The notes: generated from the letters alone by a model not told the origin. Counted from the stretch's first letter, positions 9,429 through 20,813 are shown. The stretch: 64,000 nt of DNA from Ewingella americana ATCC 33852 (GCF_000735345.1 NZ_JMPJ01000071.1:62001-126000); one strand, 5' to 3'. Numbers and translations: made by a program.

Positions 9429-11168
9429 GTGCCACGATACCACCGTAAGCTTTTTGTGTTAGGTCTGTTGCTGGCCCCCTCGCTCTCTATGGCTGCGAAA
9501 GTGCGCTTGCAGTTGGAAGGTCTTGAAGGCGACCTTCAGAAGAACGTCCGTGTCCGACTCTCCTCAATACAGAGTGACGAAGTGGGGGCGGATGGGCGTT
9601 TCCGTGCGCGCGTCAGTGCGGCTATTCAGCAAGGCTTAAGGCCGCTGGGATATTACCAACCCACCATCGATTTCGACTACCGCCAGACCCCGCCGCCGGG
9701 CCGCCCAGTGCTGATTGCCAAGGTGACGCCGGGCATTCCGGTGAAAATCGCCGGAACCAGCGTGGTGATTGAAGGGCAGGCGAGCAAGGACGATGAGTTT
9801 GAAGCGCTAAAGAAGTCGCGCGTCCCTGCCGTGGGCACTATCCTCAACCACGCTACCTATGACGGTTTCAAAAGCGCGCTGACCGGCGCTGCCGTGCGTA
9901 AAGGCTACTTTGACGCGGACATGCGTAAGAGCCAGCTCGGCGTGATAGAAGATGAACACAAGGCGTTCTGGGATATCCAATTCGACAGCGGCGATCGCTA
10001 TCACTTTGGGCAAGTGAATTTCCAGGGCTCGCAAATCCGCGAAGAGTATCTGCAAAATCTGGTGCCGTTCCATCAGGGCGACTACTACAGCTCCTCTGAT
10101 TTGGCGGAGTTGAACCGCCGACTGTCCGCGACGGGCTGGTTTAACTCGGTGGTGGTCGCGCCTGATTTTAGCGACGCCAAAGCCACCAAAACGCTGCCGC
10201 TGAATGCGGTGGTGACGCCACGAACCCGCAACACCTTAGAAACCGGTGTCGGTTACTCCACCGACGTCGGCCCGCGTATTAAAGCCAACTGGAAGAAGCC
10301 TTGGGTCAACGATCGCGGCCAGAGCATTGAAAGCACCATCAATCTCTCCGGCCCGGAGCAGTCGCTGGACCTGAGCTACAAAATCCCGCTGCTGAAAGCG
10401 CCTCTCGAGCAATATTATCTGGTGCAGGGCGGCTTCAAGCGTGAAGACCTCAACGACACCAAATCGGACTCCAGCACCGTCAATCTGGCGCGTTACTGGG
10501 ATCTGAGCAGCGGCTGGCAGCGCGCGGTAAACCTGCGCTGGAGCCTCGACCACTTTACCCAAGGTAATGTCACCAACACCACCATGCTGATTTATCCGGG
10601 CGTGAGTGCTAACCGCACCCGCCAGCGCGGCGGTTTGATGCCAACCTGGGGCGACTCGCAGCGCTACTCGCTAGACGTCTCCGACACCACGTGGGGCTCG
10701 GACGTCGACTTCGCGGTGGTGCAGGCGCAAAACGTCTGGATCCGCACCTTAGCGGAGAAAAACCGCTTCGTGGTGCGCGGTAATTTAGGCTGGATCGAAA
10801 CCAACGACTTCGAGCGCGTGCCGCCATCCCTGCGCTTCTTCGCCGGTGGTGACCGCAGTATTCGCGGCTACAAATACAAATCTCTGTCGCCAAGAGACAG
10901 CGACGGCAAGCTGACCGGTGCGTCAAAACTGGCGACCGGCTCGCTCGAATACCAATACAACGTGACTGGAAAGTGGTGGGGCGCGGTGTTTGTTGACTCG
11001 GGCGAGGCGGTGAATGATATCGCGAAAAGCAATGTGAAAACCGGCGCGGGTGTGGGCGTTCGCTGGGCTTCCCCAATTGGGCCGGTCAAGTTCGACATTG
11101 CCGCGCCCGTGGCGGACAAAGATGAGCATGGATTGCAGTTTTACATCGGTTTGGGTCCAGAATTATGA
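9429..11168 (+). CDS. tamA: Translocation and assembly module outer-membrane protein TamA
   Basis: TamA is an Omp85-family outer-membrane barrel that works with TamB in inserting some outer-membrane proteins and in moving phospholipids. The 579 residues match E. coli TamA (577). A signal peptide covers 1-22. Three POTRA domains cover about 23-265, containing [11 protein letters not shown] and [22 protein letters not shown] 16-strand barrel follows, with the hallmark [17 protein letters not shown] (lid-lock loop) near 470 and [12 protein letters not shown] at the end. The start is GTG at 9429 with AGGAG close upstream. Its last bases overlap the tamB start by four (ATGA), which couples their translation. 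Confidence 0.97.
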   Translation: MPRYHRKLFVLGLLLAPSLSMAAKVRLQLEGLEGDLQKNVRVRLSSIQSDEVGADGRFRARVSAAIQQGLRPLGYYQPTIDFDYRQTPPPGRPVLIAKVTPGIPVKIAGTSVVIEGQASKDDEFEALKKSRVPAVGTILNHATYDGFKSALTGAAVRKGYFDADMRKSQLGVIEDEHKAFWDIQFDSGDRYHFGQVNFQGSQIREEYLQNLVPFHQGDYYSSSDLAELNRRLSATGWFNSVVVAPDFSDAKATKTLPLNAVVTPRTRNTLETGVGYSTDVGPRIKANWKKPWVNDRGQSIESTINLSGPEQSLDLSYKIPLLKAPLEQYYLVQGGFKREDLNDTKSDSSTVNLARYWDLSSGWQRAVNLRWSLDHFTQGNVTNTTMLIYPGVSANRTRQRGGLMPTWGDSQRYSLDVSDTTWGSDVDFAVVQAQNVWIRTLAEKNRFVVRGNLGWIETNDFERVPPSLRFFAGGDRSIRGYKYKSLSPRDSDGKLTGASKLATGSLEYQYNVTGKWWGAVFVDSGEAVNDIAKSNVKTGAGVGVRWASPIGPVKFDIAAPVADKDEHGLQFYIGLGPEL

Positions 11169-14100
11169 GTTTGTTTAAAAAGATCTGTATTGGTTTCCTC
11201 ATTGTTCTGCTGTTGCTGCTGGGCACGGTGGCGTTTCTTATCGGCACGCAAACGGGCCTGCATCTGGTTATCAACAGCGCCCAGCGCTTTGTCCCCGGCC
11301 TGAAGATTGCCAGCGTCGAGGGCGGCTGGCGCAACCTCCAGCTGAAGGGTCTGCATTACCAAATGCCGGGCGTGGATGTGAAAGCGGGCGAGTTCCACCT
11401 GTCGCTCGACCTCTCTTGCTTTAAAAGCAGCGCGCTGTGCATCAACGCCATTGGCCTGAGCGACGTGGACGTGGCGGTGAAAACCAATGAAATGGCGCCG
11501 TCCCAGCCCGCCGTCGAGCCTGAAAACAGTGAGCCGCTGACCAACCTCAGCACGCCTTACCCGATCACGCTGCGGGCGCTGACGCTCAATAACGTCAATG
11601 TGACCATCGACGACCGCGCCATTTCGCTGGGTGAATTCAGCACCGGCGCGCAGTGGACGGATCGCTCGCTGCACCTGACACCGACCCATATCGGCGGTCT
11701 GCTGATTGCCTTGCCGAAGACTCCGGCTAGCCCTCTGCCTGAGGTGGTGCAAGCCGCGCAAGATAAAGCCGTGGAGAAAGCCACCGGCAAACCGGCGGAA
11801 AAACCGGTTGAAGCGCCGCCAGAGAAGCCGCTGGGTGAAACGCTGCAAGAGCTGTTTGCCAAGCCGCTGCTGCCAGAACTCCCAGACTTCCGCCTGCCGC
11901 TGGACCTGAATATCGAGCAGCTGACGGCGGAGAATTTACGCCTGACGGGTGATACCGACGTGTTGATCACCCGCTTCGCGCTCAAGGCCAGCTCGCAAAA
12001 TCAGATTGTGAAGCTCGAGCAGTTGCAAGTTCGTTCTCCGCAAGGCTCGTTAGACGGCGTCGGCCAAGCGACGCTGGAAAACAACTGGCCGGTGGACATG
12101 ACGCTGAACACCGCGCTGAACGTCGACCCAATTAAAGGCGAGAAGATTAAGCTGAAGGTGGGCGGTGGCCTGCGCGATAAGCTGGATCTCGGCATTAACC
12201 TCTCCGGCCCGGTTCGCGCCCAGTTGGCACTGCAAACTCAACTGGCGGAAGCTGGCCTGCCGCTCAATCTGACCCTGAACAGTGACGCGCTGCAATGGCC
12301 GCTGACCGGCACGCCGCAGTATCAGGTCAAAGGCTTCAAACTGAAGTTTTCGGGGAAAGCGACGGATTACGCGCTCTCTCTGCACTCTGACTTCAGCGGC
12401 GACCAAATCCCTCCAGCCACCTTAAGCGTGGATGGCAAAGGCAATGTCGAGCAGTTCAAACTGACCCTGCTGCGCCTTGCCGCCTTGCAGGGCAACACTG
12501 ACCTAACGGGCATCGTAGACTGGAGCAAGGCGATCAGCTGGAATGCCTTGCTGACCCTGAATGGCATCAACACCGCCAAGCAGTACCCCGACTGGCCAGC
12601 CAAACTGCAGGGCAAAATCGCCACGCGCGGCAGCCTGTACGGCGGTAGCTGGCAGATGCAGATCCCAACGCTGGAGCTGGACGGCAACGTTAAGCAGAAC
12701 GTGGTGAAAGCGCGCGGTAACCTGCGTGGTAACAACTACGGCCAGTGGGATATCCCTCAACTGCACCTTGAGTTGGGCCGTAACAACATTGATGTGAAAG
12801 GCTCGCTCAGCGATAAATGGGCGTTGGATGCCAACATTGACGCCCAGCATCTGGACGGCGCGCTGCCGGGCTTAGGCGGCGTCGCCAAAGGCATGATTCA
12901 GGTGCGCGGTGACTTGAAAGCGCCGAAGCTGTTGGCTGATCTCACCGCCAGCCGCCTGAAGTGGCAGGCGCTGACCATTAGCCGCGTGGACATCAAAGGT
13001 GATGTTAGCTCGGCGGAGCAGATTCAAGGCAACCTCGCGGTTCGTATCCAGCAGCTCAAGCAAGATGCTCTGGATATCAGCAACCTGACGCTGGATGCCA
13101 AGGGCAATGAGAAGCAGCATCAGCTGAAACTGAATGTCGAAGGCAAACCGGTTTCTGGCCAACTGGCCCTGACCGGCAGCTTTGACCGCGCCACCGAGCA
13201 GTGGAAAGGCAATATTAACAATACGCTGTTTGATACGCCGGTCGGCCAGTGGCGCTTGAATCGCTCGATTGCGCTGGAGTACTTCAACAAAGAGCAGCGC
13301 GTCACCGTCGGCCCGCACTGCTGGCAGAACCCGAATGCCGATCTCTGCGTGCCGAATACCATTGAGGCCGGAGCCAGCGGGCAGGCGAGTTTGCAGCTCA
13401 ATCGATTTGATTTGGCGATGCTCAAGCCTTTCCTTGGCGACGATACCAAGCTGAGTGGCGTGTTTACCGGCAAAGCCAACGTGGCGTGGAAAGCCGACGG
13501 CGGCCTGCCGCAGGGTAGCGTGTCGCTGGTGGGTAACGGCGTGAAGGTGCAGCAGCTGGTGGGTGGCAACACCTTGCCTATCGCCTTCGACACCTTGAAT
13601 CTGAACGCGGGCATGAACAACGGCCGAGCAACGCTGGACTGGTTAATCAAGCTGACCAACAACGGCCAGTTTGATGGCAACGTGCAAATTGCTGACCCGC
13701 AGACCCGCCGCAACCTCAGCGGGACGGTGAATATCAATCGCATCTCGATGGCGCTGATCCAGCCGATTCTGGCCGATGGCGAGAAGGCATCGGGCCTGCT
13801 CAACGCCAATCTGCGTCTGGGCGGCAACGCGCAGAAGCCGCAGGTGTTTGGCCGATTAGCGCTGTCCGATATCGACTTCGACGCCGAGTTTATGCCGTTT
13901 GATGTCACCAGCGGCAACCTGAATATCAACTTCAACGGCATGTCGTCGCTGATGGACGGGGTTATCCGCACCGCCCACGGCCAGCTGGCATTAAACGGCG
14001 ACGCCGACTGGAGTGTGCTGAACGCGTGGCGCGCCAGAGTCGCCGCTAAGGGCGACCGAGTCAGGGTTTCCGTTCCGCCAATGGTGCGACTGGACGTCTC

Positions 14101-14983
14101 GCCGGACGTAGTGTTTGAAGCCACGCCGCAGCTGTTCTCGCTCAACGGTCGGGTAGACATTCCGTGGGCGCGCATCACCGTGCAGGAGCTGCCGGAGAGC
14201 GCGGTGGGCGTTTCGTCCGATGAAGTGATGCTCAATGACCAGCGCCAGCCGATTGCGCCGCCGTCTACCTCGATTCCTATCAACAGCAATCTGATGGTGA
14301 ATATCGGCGACGACGTGCGTCTCGATGCCTTCGGCCTGAAAGCGCGCCTGAAAGGAGCGTTGAAAGTGGCGCAGGATAAACACGGCTTGGGGCTGAACGG
14401 TCAGATTGATATTCCGTCCGGTCGTTTCCACGCATACGGGCAGGACCTGCTTGTGCGTAAAGGCCAGTTGCTGTTCTCCGGCCCGGCCGACCAGCCGCTG
14501 CTCAATTTGGAAGCGATTCGTAACCCAGACTCGACCGAAAATGACGTTATTGCCGGTCTACGCGTCACGGGTGAGGCAGATTCGCCTAAACTTGAAATAT
14601 TCTCAGATCCGGTGATGTCGCAGGAACAAGCCTTGTCATACCTGCTTCGCGGCCAAGGTTTGGACAGTTCTGGTGCCGATAGTGGCGCAATGACCTCAAT
14701 GCTTATCGGGATGGGGGTTGCGCAAAGTGGTAAACTTGTGGGTAAAATCGGCGAAGCATTCGGTGTTAGCAATCTGGCACTGGATACGCAGGGCGTGGGG
14801 GATAACTCTCAGGTGGTGGTCAGTGGCTATGTTTTACCGGGTCTTCAGGTGAAATATGGCGTCGGTATCTTCGACTCGCTGGCGACCCTGACTCTGCGTT
14901 ATCGTTTGATGCCTAAACTTTACCTCGAAGCTGTTTCGGGTATCGATCAGGCATTGGATTTGCTTTATCAGTTTGAGTTTTAA
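11165..14983 (+). CDS. tamB: Translocation and assembly module subunit TamB (AsmA-like)
   Basis: TamB is an inner-membrane-anchored, periplasm-spanning protein of the AsmA-like lipid-transfer group that contacts TamA. The 1272 residues compare with 1259 in E. coli. An uncleaved N-terminal membrane anchor covers about 7-29. A very long beta-taco region with repeated short hydrophobic strands follows, then the conserved DUF490 C-terminal domain (about 900-1272). Motifs include [51 protein letters not shown] and the C-terminus [13 protein letters not shown] Pro/Glu/Lys-rich insert at about 190-235 is variable linker sequence. It overlaps tamA by four bases and is followed by ytfP. Confidence 0.97.
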   Translation: MSLFKKICIGFLIVLLLLLGTVAFLIGTQTGLHLVINSAQRFVPGLKIASVEGGWRNLQLKGLHYQMPGVDVKAGEFHLSLDLSCFKSSALCINAIGLSDVDVAVKTNEMAPSQPAVEPENSEPLTNLSTPYPITLRALTLNNVNVTIDDRAISLGEFSTGAQWTDRSLHLTPTHIGGLLIALPKTPASPLPEVVQAAQDKAVEKATGKPAEKPVEAPPEKPLGETLQELFAKPLLPELPDFRLPLDLNIEQLTAENLRLTGDTDVLITRFALKASSQNQIVKLEQLQVRSPQGSLDGVGQATLENNWPVDMTLNTALNVDPIKGEKIKLKVGGGLRDKLDLGINLSGPVRAQLALQTQLAEAGLPLNLTLNSDALQWPLTGTPQYQVKGFKLKFSGKATDYALSLHSDFSGDQIPPATLSVDGKGNVEQFKLTLLRLAALQGNTDLTGIVDWSKAISWNALLTLNGINTAKQYPDWPAKLQGKIATRGSLYGGSWQMQIPTLELDGNVKQNVVKARGNLRGNNYGQWDIPQLHLELGRNNIDVKGSLSDKWALDANIDAQHLDGALPGLGGVAKGMIQVRGDLKAPKLLADLTASRLKWQALTISRVDIKGDVSSAEQIQGNLAVRIQQLKQDALDISNLTLDAKGNEKQHQLKLNVEGKPVSGQLALTGSFDRATEQWKGNINNTLFDTPVGQWRLNRSIALEYFNKEQRVTVGPHCWQNPNADLCVPNTIEAGASGQASLQLNRFDLAMLKPFLGDDTKLSGVFTGKANVAWKADGGLPQGSVSLVGNGVKVQQLVGGNTLPIAFDTLNLNAGMNNGRATLDWLIKLTNNGQFDGNVQIADPQTRRNLSGTVNINRISMALIQPILADGEKASGLLNANLRLGGNAQKPQVFGRLALSDIDFDAEFMPFDVTSGNLNINFNGMSSLMDGVIRTAHGQLALNGDADWSVLNAWRARVAAKGDRVRVSVPPMVRLDVSPDVVFEATPQLFSLNGRVDIPWARITVQELPESAVGVSSDEVMLNDQRQPIAPPSTSIPINSNLMVNIGDDVRLDAFGLKARLKGALKVAQDKHGLGLNGQIDIPSGRFHAYGQDLLVRKGQLLFSGPADQPLLNLEAIRNPDSTENDVIAGLRVTGEADSPKLEIFSDPVMSQEQALSYLLRGQGLDSSGADSGAMTSMLIGMGVAQSGKLVGKIGEAFGVSNLALDTQGVGDNSQVVVSGYVLPGLQVKYGVGIFDSLATLTLRYRLMPKLYLEAVSGIDQALDLLYQFEF

Positions 14984-15014
14984 CTCATGTGACTTTTACT
15001 ATACGAAACCAAAC

Positions 15015-15365
15015 ATGCGAATAATTGTTTATGGCAGTTTACGACGCAAGCAAGGCAACAGTCATTGGATGACGAATGCTCAGTGGTTGGGTGACCACGA
15101 GCTGGAAGGCTACGCGCTCTATAATCTGGGGCACTATCCGGCAGCCGTTCCAGGGGATGGAAAAGTCTATTGTGAAGTTTACCGCATCACGTCATCCATT
15201 ATGGCTGAACTGGATGAGCTGAAAAGTAATACAAAAGATTATAAACGTGAGCTGATTTCCACTCCGTACGGCAGTGCCTGGATCTACCTCTACATACGTT
15301 CACTCGAAGGAGTGCCGCGTATTGAAGGCGGGGATTGGCTCAAGCGTGCGGAAGATGTGAAGTAA
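15015..15365 (+). CDS. ytfP: YtfP, gamma-glutamylcyclotransferase-like fold protein
   Basis: YtfP is a small protein of the gamma-glutamylcyclotransferase-like (AIG2/GGCT) fold; no reaction is firmly established for it. The 116 residues compare with 113 in E. coli and begin with the family motif VYGSLR, which forms the substrate pocket. A conserved Glu in MAELDELK fits the catalytic position of the family, and PYGSAWIYLY follows. I chose the ATG at 15015; a longer frame runs back into tamB but is not conserved. It is the third gene of tamA-tamB-ytfP, 31 bases after tamB. Confidence 0.92.
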   Translation: MRIIVYGSLRRKQGNSHWMTNAQWLGDHELEGYALYNLGHYPAAVPGDGKVYCEVYRITSSIMAELDELKSNTKDYKRELISTPYGSAWIYLYIRSLEGVPRIEGGDWLKRAEDVK

Positions 15366-15438
15366 GAACGCTGAGCAAGGTCGTCATTCCGTGGTTACCA
15401 ACCACATCTCTTCTAAACCAGGGAGAGAGACATAAAAA

Positions 15439-15470
15439 AAACACCGTCCAATGGGCGGTGTTTTTCTTTT
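15439..15470. terminator. Bidirectional terminator between ytfP and ppa
   Basis: A nine-base-pair stem (ACACCGTCC with GGGCGGTGT, loop AAT) is flanked by a run of As before and Ts after. It can end transcription of both convergent genes. Positions 15366-15430 hold no gene. Confidence 0.85.
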
Positions 15471-15515
15471 TATACGGCTTGTACGGCCACCAGTCAGCGG
15501 CCGTCGCTCAAACAA

Positions 15516-16046
15516 TTACTTGTTTTTAGCGCGTTCGAAAGAGGTAACGATCTCTTCTTTCGCGGCAGCAGCGTCAGCCCAGCCGTCAACTTTAACCCAT
15601 TTGCCTTTTTCCAGCGCTTTGTACTGCTCGAAGAAGTGGGTGATCTGGCCGCGCAGCAGCTCTGGCAGGTCGTTCACATCTTTAATGTGATCGTACTCTT
15701 TGCTCAGTTTGGTGTGCGGAACCGCAACAACTTTGGCATCTTCGCCAGATTCGTCGGTCATTTTCAGTACGCCAACTGGACGGCAGCGAATGACTGAGCC
15801 TGGTTGCAGTGGGTACGGAGTTGGGACCAACACGTCAACCGGGTCACCATCAAGAGACAGGGTGTGGTTGATGTAACCGTAGTTGCATGGGTAGAACATC
15901 GCAGTCGACATGAAGCGATCCACGAACAGTGCACCGGTATCTTTATCTACTTCGTATTTGATTGGGTCAGCGTTAGCTGGGATTTCGATAACTACGTAGA
16001 TATCTTCTGGCAAGTCTTTGCCTGCCGGTACATTGATTAAGCTCAT
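15516..16046 (-). CDS. ppa: Inorganic pyrophosphatase
   Basis: Ppa hydrolyses pyrophosphate to two phosphates and pulls biosynthetic reactions forward; it is an essential cytoplasmic hexamer. The 176 residues equal the E. coli length. The metal-binding signature DGDPVDVLV is at about 66-74, with FYPCNYGYI, the stretch [19 protein letters not shown] and the KEYDHIKDV region. The start ATG at 16046 (MSLINVPAG) has AAGGA at the right spacing; a frame extending 20 codons upstream is not conserved. E. coli has the ytfQRT-yjfF transporter genes between ppa and fbp; here a chemoreceptor gene is found instead. Confidence 0.98.
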   Translation of the reverse strand: MSLINVPAGKDLPEDIYVVIEIPANADPIKYEVDKDTGALFVDRFMSTAMFYPCNYGYINHTLSLDGDPVDVLVPTPYPLQPGSVIRCRPVGVLKMTDESGEDAKVVAVPHTKLSKEYDHIKDVNDLPELLRGQITHFFEQYKALEKGKWVKVDGWADAAAAKEEIVTSFERAKNK

Positions 16047-16086
16047 TTTGGTTTCCTTCATTGGACCAGGAATTGGAGTGGCGGAC

Positions 16087-16092
16087 ATTATA
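16087..16092 (-). promoter_or_regulatory. Candidate ppa promoter -10 element
   Basis: A consensus TATAAT reads on the minus strand about 40 bases before the ppa start codon. I see no good -35 at 17 bases, so the assignment rests on the -10 and its position. Confidence 0.45.
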
Positions 16093-16239
16093 GCCAAGTC
16101 CGTCACGATTTCCTGTCCTTTTCGTGGTGGCGACTTCTGGTGTTTCCCTCTTTTTCCTTGCCGTTAATCCCTGTTGTTTGGCAGGAAAGTTTTCTGACCC
16201 CACGCTTTGCCGCCTAACTGCCTGTTTTACGGTTTCTTC

Positions 16240-16266
16240 TCAAGATTTTCACAAAATTGTCGATAA
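16240..16266 (+). promoter_or_regulatory. Candidate sigma-28 (FliA) promoter of the chemoreceptor gene
   Basis: TCAAGATT at 16240-16247 and GTCGATAA at 16259-16266 are spaced by 11 bases. They match the flagellar class-3 consensus TAAAGTTT-N11-GCCGATAA at six of eight and seven of eight positions. The site lies 83 bases before the chemoreceptor ATG, which is the gene class this sigma factor normally drives. The rest of 16093-16349 shows no gene. Confidence 0.65.
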
Positions 16267-16349
16267 CAAAACACATAAAAAAGTCTGCGGCACCGACAGA
16301 TTACCTCTCTATGTTTTCCTCCTTTTCCTAAACCACCGGATAACACAGC

Positions 16350-17921
16350 ATGTTGAATAAGTTGAGCGTAAAGGCGGGATTGATCGCCTTGTTAGTGGTA
16401 ATGACCCTGATTCTATTACTGGTCAGTGTTTTGGGAGCCAACGCTATTCGCCAGAGCGCCTCCTCGTTACAGCAAATTAACCAACTGCAAGGTGAAGAAC
16501 TGGGTTCGCTGGCGGAGAGTTACAGCTTCTCGCTGCGCGCTCGCGTTGCCAGCAGCGTCGCCGTGCGCCAATTGGAAATTGGCATGATGGATGACTCGAA
16601 GGCCACGGCGGGGCGAGTGGCGGGCTATTTGAAACAAGCCGATGAGAAAGTGGCACAGTTTACGGCAATTGATGACGGCAACGAGCAGGGGCGCGCGTTG
16701 ACCAAAGCCTTGAAAGACTCCTATGAGGCCTATAAAGCCAATGGCTTATTGCCCGCGCTGGCGGCCATTCAGTCACAAAGCAGCGATGCCTATTACGACG
16801 TGTTAGAAAACAAAATGACGCCGTACAGCAACGCCTACGACAAAGCCCTGAGCGATTTTCGCATCTACGCCAAAGAGAGCACTCAGCAGCGCATTGAGCA
16901 TGCTCGCGCCCAGTCGCACATCCAGCTGACCATTATTATTGTTGCCTGCATCGCCGCTGTCTCTATCGCGCTGCTGTCGTGGTTCGCGTTGCAGAAAATC
17001 ATCATGCATCCGCTGAGCACCTCTATTGCTCAGTTGGAGTACATCGCGGCGGGGGATTTGACTCATGAGATTGATGACTCGCGTAATAACGAAATGGGCC
17101 GCCTGCTGCGCGCCATGAAGAAGATGCAAGACTCGCTGGCAGCGTCGGTCGGAAGAGTGCGCGACGCGGGCAATCAGATTGACGTCGGCACCCGCGAACT
17201 GGCGGCCGGGAACGTGAATTTGGCCCAGCGCACCGAAGAGTCTGCGGCTTCGCTGGAAGAGACGGCGGCCAGCATGGAGCAGTTGACCTCCACCGTGCGC
17301 ATGAACGCCACCAACTCCGAGCAGGCGAATCAGCTGGCTCAGAGTGTCTCGAGCATTGCGGATAAAGGCAGTCAGGTGGTGAACCACGTTATGGATAAAA
17401 TGCGTGCCATCACCGACAGCTCGAAACGCATTACTGACATCATCACGGTGATTGACGGTATTGCCTTCCAGACCAATATTCTGGCGCTGAACGCCGCCGT
17501 TGAAGCAGCTCGCGCCGGTGAACAAGGGCGCGGTTTTGCCGTGGTCGCGGGTGAAGTTCGCAGTCTGGCCCAGCGCAGCGCGCAGTCGGCCAAAGAGATC
17601 AAAGAGCTGATTGTGGACTCTGAAAGCCGCATCTCGGAAGGAGAAACCATGGTGAAGTCGGCCGCCGGAACCATGACCGAGATTGCCAATGAAGTGCGCC
17701 GTGTGACCAGCCTGATGCGCGAGATTTCTATCGCCACTACCGAGCAGACCCACGGCATCGAGCAGGTGAATATCGCCATTACCCAGATGGATCAGGTGGC
17801 GCAGCAAAACGCCGCGCTGGTGGAAGAGGCGACGGCGGCCACTCGCTCGCTGGAAGAGCAGGCGCAGCTGCTGGCAGAAAGCGTGTCCGTGTTTAAGCTT
17901 AGCCAGCAAGATTTGGTGTAA
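16350..17921 (+). CDS. Methyl-accepting chemotaxis protein (Tsr/Tar class)
   Basis: A transmembrane chemoreceptor that signals to CheA/CheW. The 523 residues show a first membrane segment (about 10-31) and a periplasmic four-helix ligand domain (about 32-188). A second segment (about 190-211), a HAMP domain (212-265) and the cytoplasmic coiled coil follow. The coiled coil carries methylation-site helices ([18 protein letters not shown]) and the invariant tip ([20 protein letters not shown], around 370-390). The C-terminus ends [11 protein letters not shown], with no NWETF-type pentapeptide, so it probably depends on other receptors for CheR/CheB access. The ligand cannot be told. The ribosome site is weak. 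It lies between ppa and fbp, divergent from ppa, and looks like an acquired or relocated receptor gene. Confidence 0.93.
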   Translation: MLNKLSVKAGLIALLVVMTLILLLVSVLGANAIRQSASSLQQINQLQGEELGSLAESYSFSLRARVASSVAVRQLEIGMMDDSKATAGRVAGYLKQADEKVAQFTAIDDGNEQGRALTKALKDSYEAYKANGLLPALAAIQSQSSDAYYDVLENKMTPYSNAYDKALSDFRIYAKESTQQRIEHARAQSHIQLTIIIVACIAAVSIALLSWFALQKIIMHPLSTSIAQLEYIAAGDLTHEIDDSRNNEMGRLLRAMKKMQDSLAASVGRVRDAGNQIDVGTRELAAGNVNLAQRTEESAASLEETAASMEQLTSTVRMNATNSEQANQLAQSVSSIADKGSQVVNHVMDKMRAITDSSKRITDIITVIDGIAFQTNILALNAAVEAARAGEQGRGFAVVAGEVRSLAQRSAQSAKEIKELIVDSESRISEGETMVKSAAGTMTEIANEVRRVTSLMREISIATTEQTHGIEQVNIAITQMDQVAQQNAALVEEATAATRSLEEQAQLLAESVSVFKLSQQDLV

Positions 17922-17950
17922 GTTGCTCTAAATCAGCCAGTTGTGAAAAT

Positions 17951-17982
17951 AAAAAGGTTCGGCAAATGCCGAACCTTTTTTA
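17951..17982. terminator. Bidirectional terminator between chemoreceptor gene and fbp
   Basis: AAAAAGGTTCGGC and GCCGAACCTTTTT form a 13-base-pair stem around an AAAT loop. The A and T ends make it functional in both directions between two convergent genes. Confidence 0.9.
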
Positions 17983-18011
17983 TGTAAGTGATGTACAGAG
18001 ATAACGCGTTC

Positions 18012-19028
18012 TTATTGTGGATAGGCGTCGTCTGGGAACTCAGCGATGAAGCGTTCTGCATCTTCAACCATGGAACGGTTGCCGACGAAGAAAGGTGCGC
18101 GCTCGTGCAGCTTTTGCGGAATGATGTCCAGAATACGGTTTTTACCGTCGCTGGCTTTACCACCGGCTTGCTCGGCAAGGAACGCCATCGGGTTGCACTC
18201 ATACAGCAGACGCAGTTTACCGGTAGGGTGGCTCGCGGTGCTTGGATAGATATAAATGCCGCCTTTCAACAGGTTACGGTGGAAATCTGCCACCAGAGAA
18301 CCGATGTAACGCGAGGTGTAAGGGCGATTGGTGGCTTCGTCCTGCTCCTGACAGTACTTAATGTACTTCTTCACGCCGAGCGGGAATCTGATGTAGTTGC
18401 CTTCGTTGATCGAGTACATGTTGCCCTTCGCAGGGAAACGGACTTTTTCGTGAGACAGGCAGAAGACGCCGAGTGAAGGGTCATAGGTGAAGGCATGAAC
18501 GCCCGCGCCCGTGGTGTAAACCAGCATGGTGGAGGAGCCGTAAACCACATAACCTGCCGCGACCTGACGGTTGCCCGGTTGCAGGAAGTCAGCTTCGGTG
18601 ACCGGCTGGCCCAGTGGAGTGGTACGACGGTAAATGGAGAAGATGGTGCCGACAGAGACGTTAACATCAATGTTGGAGGAGCCATCGAGTGGGTCCATCA
18701 GGATCACGTATTTTGCATTTTCAGCACGTTCACCTTCAAAGATGACGATCTCATCTTCTTCTTCCGACGCGATACCGGCAATTTCGCCGCGCGCTAACAT
18801 CGCCGCTTTTAACTTTTCATTGGCGTAAAGGTCGAGTTTCATCTGAACTTCGCCCTGAACGTTTTCTACACCACTTGTACCGAGAATATCGACCAGCCCG
18901 GCTTTGTTGATGTCCCTATGAATGATTTTTGCGCCGAGTTTTATTGCTGAAAGGAGAGCGGTCAGCTCACCGGTTGCATGGGGAAAATCCTGCTGCTTTT
19001 CAACAATAAATTCGCCTAACGTTTTCAT
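18012..19028 (-). CDS. fbp: Fructose-1,6-bisphosphatase class 1
   Basis: Fbp converts fructose 1,6-bisphosphate to fructose 6-phosphate, the committed step of gluconeogenesis, and is inhibited by AMP. The 338 residues are close to the E. coli length of 332. The metal site appears as EEDEIVIFE and [22 protein letters not shown]. The substrate region [23 protein letters not shown] and the C-terminal [17 protein letters not shown] are intact. The ATG is at 19028; the stop is just past the shared terminator. It is divergent from mpl, in the same order as E. coli fbp-mpl. Confidence 0.98.
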   Translation of the reverse strand: MKTLGEFIVEKQQDFPHATGELTALLSAIKLGAKIIHRDINKAGLVDILGTSGVENVQGEVQMKLDLYANEKLKAAMLARGEIAGIASEEEDEIVIFEGERAENAKYVILMDPLDGSSNIDVNVSVGTIFSIYRRTTPLGQPVTEADFLQPGNRQVAAGYVVYGSSTMLVYTTGAGVHAFTYDPSLGVFCLSHEKVRFPAKGNMYSINEGNYIRFPLGVKKYIKYCQEQDEATNRPYTSRYIGSLVADFHRNLLKGGIYIYPSTASHPTGKLRLLYECNPMAFLAEQAGGKASDGKNRILDIIPQKLHERAPFFVGNRSMVEDAERFIAEFPDDAYPQ

Positions 19029-19195
19029 GACGCATTCCCTAAATCTAGGATGGATAACGGTTTATTAATAAAACCTTAACATGAGCACGAGCAGTTTAGC
19101 CCAAATATATGGATGAATCCTAGGCAAATCCATTTCTTCTGGAGGATTCTGAGCGGTAGAATAGCGGCTGACTTAAAGGCATTAATGGAAAACAT

Positions 19196-20581
19196 ATGCG
19201 CATTCATATTCTTGGGATTTGCGGCACCTTTATGGGCGGACTGGCAATGCTGGCTCGCGCACAAGGGCATCAGGTTACCGGTTCAGATAACAACGTTTAT
19301 CCACCAATGAGTACGCTGCTGGAGAATCAGGGTATTGAACTGATCCAGGGTTACGACCCCGCGCAGCTCGAACCTCGGCCTGATCTGGTGATCATCGGTA
19401 ACGCCATGACGCGCGGAAACCCGTGTGTGGAAGCCGTGCTGGAGCAGGGCATTCCTTACGTCTCTGGCCCACAGTGGCTGCACGACCACGTGCTGCCGGG
19501 CCGCTGGGTGATTGCCGTTGCGGGCACCCACGGCAAAACCACCACGGCCGGCATGGTCGCGTGGATCCTCGAAGCCTGCGGCTACGAGCCGGGCTATGTC
19601 ATCGGCGGCGTGCCGGGCAACTTCGACGTTTCTGCGCGTCTGGGTAACAGCCCGTTCATGGTGATTGAAGCCGACGAATACGACAGCGCCTTCTTCGACA
19701 AGCGTTCCAAATTTGTTCACTACAGCCCGCGCACGCTGGTGCTGAACAACCTTGAGTTCGACCACGCTGACATCTTCGATGACTTAAAAGCCATTCAGAA
19801 ACAGTTCCACCATTTGGTTCGTCTGGTGCCGGGACAGGGGAAAATTATCCTGCCTGACAACGACACGCCGCTGAAGCAAGTGATGGCGATGGGCTGCTGG
19901 AGTGAGCAAGAGTTTGTCGGTGAAACCGAAACCTGCGCTTGGGATGCCAAAAAACTGACGCCTGACGCCAGCTCCTTCACCGTCTATCTGCACGGTGAGA
20001 GCGTCGGCGAAGTACACTGGTCGCTGGTTGGCGAGCACAACATGCATAATGGCCTGATGGCGATTGCCGCAGCGCGTCACGTGGGCGTTAAGCCAGAAGA
20101 TGCCTGCAAAGCCTTGGGTGATTTCATCAACGCCCGCCGCCGTCTCGAACTGCGCGGTGAAGCTTATGGCGTGAGCGTGTATGACGACTTTGCTCACCAC
20201 CCGACGGCGATTCTGGCCACGCTTGCTGCCTTGCGCAGTAAGGTTGGCGGTACCGCGCGCATTCTGGCCGTGCTCGAACCGCGCTCTAACACCATGAAAA
20301 TGGGCATGAGCAAAAATGAGCTGGCACCTGCGCTGGGCCGCGCCGACGAAGTCTTCCTGTTACAGCCTCAGCATATTCCGTGGCAAGTAGCAGAAGTTGC
20401 TGAGCACTGCGTGCAGCCTGCGCACTGGAGCGCGGATGTCGACTCGCTGGCCGATTTAGTGGTGAAAGCCGCGCAGCCGGGCGATCACATTTTGGTGATG
20501 AGTAACGGCGGCTTCGGCGGCATTCACACCAAACTGCTGGATGCTCTGGCGGCGAAATCTCTGGCGGTCGAGCGGGAATAA
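19196..20581 (+). CDS. mpl: UDP-N-acetylmuramate:L-alanyl-gamma-D-glutamyl-meso-diaminopimelate ligase
   Basis: Mpl is the peptidoglycan-recycling ligase that joins the recovered tripeptide to UDP-N-acetylmuramic acid in the cytoplasm. The 461 residues have the three Mur-ligase domains. These are an N-terminal UDP-binding domain starting HILGICGTFMGGLA, a central ATPase domain with the P-loop GTHGKTTTAGM (110-120) and IEADEYDSAFFDKRSKF, and a C-terminal domain with the DFAHHPTAI motif. The start ATG at 19196 has a weak GGA upstream. Downstream of its terminator the E. coli order breaks off and the argR region begins. Confidence 0.98.
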   Translation: MRIHILGICGTFMGGLAMLARAQGHQVTGSDNNVYPPMSTLLENQGIELIQGYDPAQLEPRPDLVIIGNAMTRGNPCVEAVLEQGIPYVSGPQWLHDHVLPGRWVIAVAGTHGKTTTAGMVAWILEACGYEPGYVIGGVPGNFDVSARLGNSPFMVIEADEYDSAFFDKRSKFVHYSPRTLVLNNLEFDHADIFDDLKAIQKQFHHLVRLVPGQGKIILPDNDTPLKQVMAMGCWSEQEFVGETETCAWDAKKLTPDASSFTVYLHGESVGEVHWSLVGEHNMHNGLMAIAAARHVGVKPEDACKALGDFINARRRLELRGEAYGVSVYDDFAHHPTAILATLAALRSKVGGTARILAVLEPRSNTMKMGMSKNELAPALGRADEVFLLQPQHIPWQVAEVAEHCVQPAHWSADVDSLADLVVKAAQPGDHILVMSNGGFGGIHTKLLDALAAKSLAVERE

Positions 20582-20603
20582 GCTTCAGCTTGTTCGCACT
20601 CTC

Positions 20604-20631
20604 AAAAACACAGCTTCGGCTGTGTTTTTTT
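20604..20631 (+). terminator. Rho-independent terminator of mpl
   Basis: AAAAACACAGC and GCTGTGTTTTT form an 11-base-pair stem around a TTCG tetraloop, followed by more Ts. It begins 23 bases after the mpl stop. Confidence 0.92.
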
Positions 20632-20666
20632 ATGGCTGAAAGGCAGGAGGGCGCGGAAAAAAGGAT

Positions 20667-20813
20667 AAAAAAAAGCTCCCGCAATACACGGGAGCCAAAG
20701 GGTGTCGTCGGACAGGACGACGAGGGTCTCGGGAAGTTGAGAGCACGGCAGTGGCAGTGTCAGCTCTCTTTCCAGCCTCAACAGCGCTTCTTGTTATCGC
20801 TGGGTGGCTGTTG
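20667..20813 (-). ncRNA. Candidate structured small RNA or 3'-UTR RNA downstream of a yhcN-like gene
   Basis: Reading the minus strand, a series of stems ends in a canonical terminator. The stems are CAACAGC/GCTGTTG (20779-20785 with 20807-20813), GAGAGC/GCTCTC extended by GGAA/TTCC (20732-20744 with 20763-20773) and GTCGTC/GACGAC around six bases (20704-20721). The final stem is GCTCCCG/CGGGAGC (20675-20695), followed by eight Us. There is no open reading frame of note. I found no convincing promoter just upstream, so it may be processed from the 3' end of the yhcN-like mRNA that stops at 20878. I do not recognise it as a named small RNA. Confidence 0.5.

Noticed and set aside
20678-20721. 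CRISPR-like or REP-like repeat between mpl and yhcN
   Set aside because: The inverted repeats differ from each other and do not recur with regular spacing; they are better explained as stems of one RNA.
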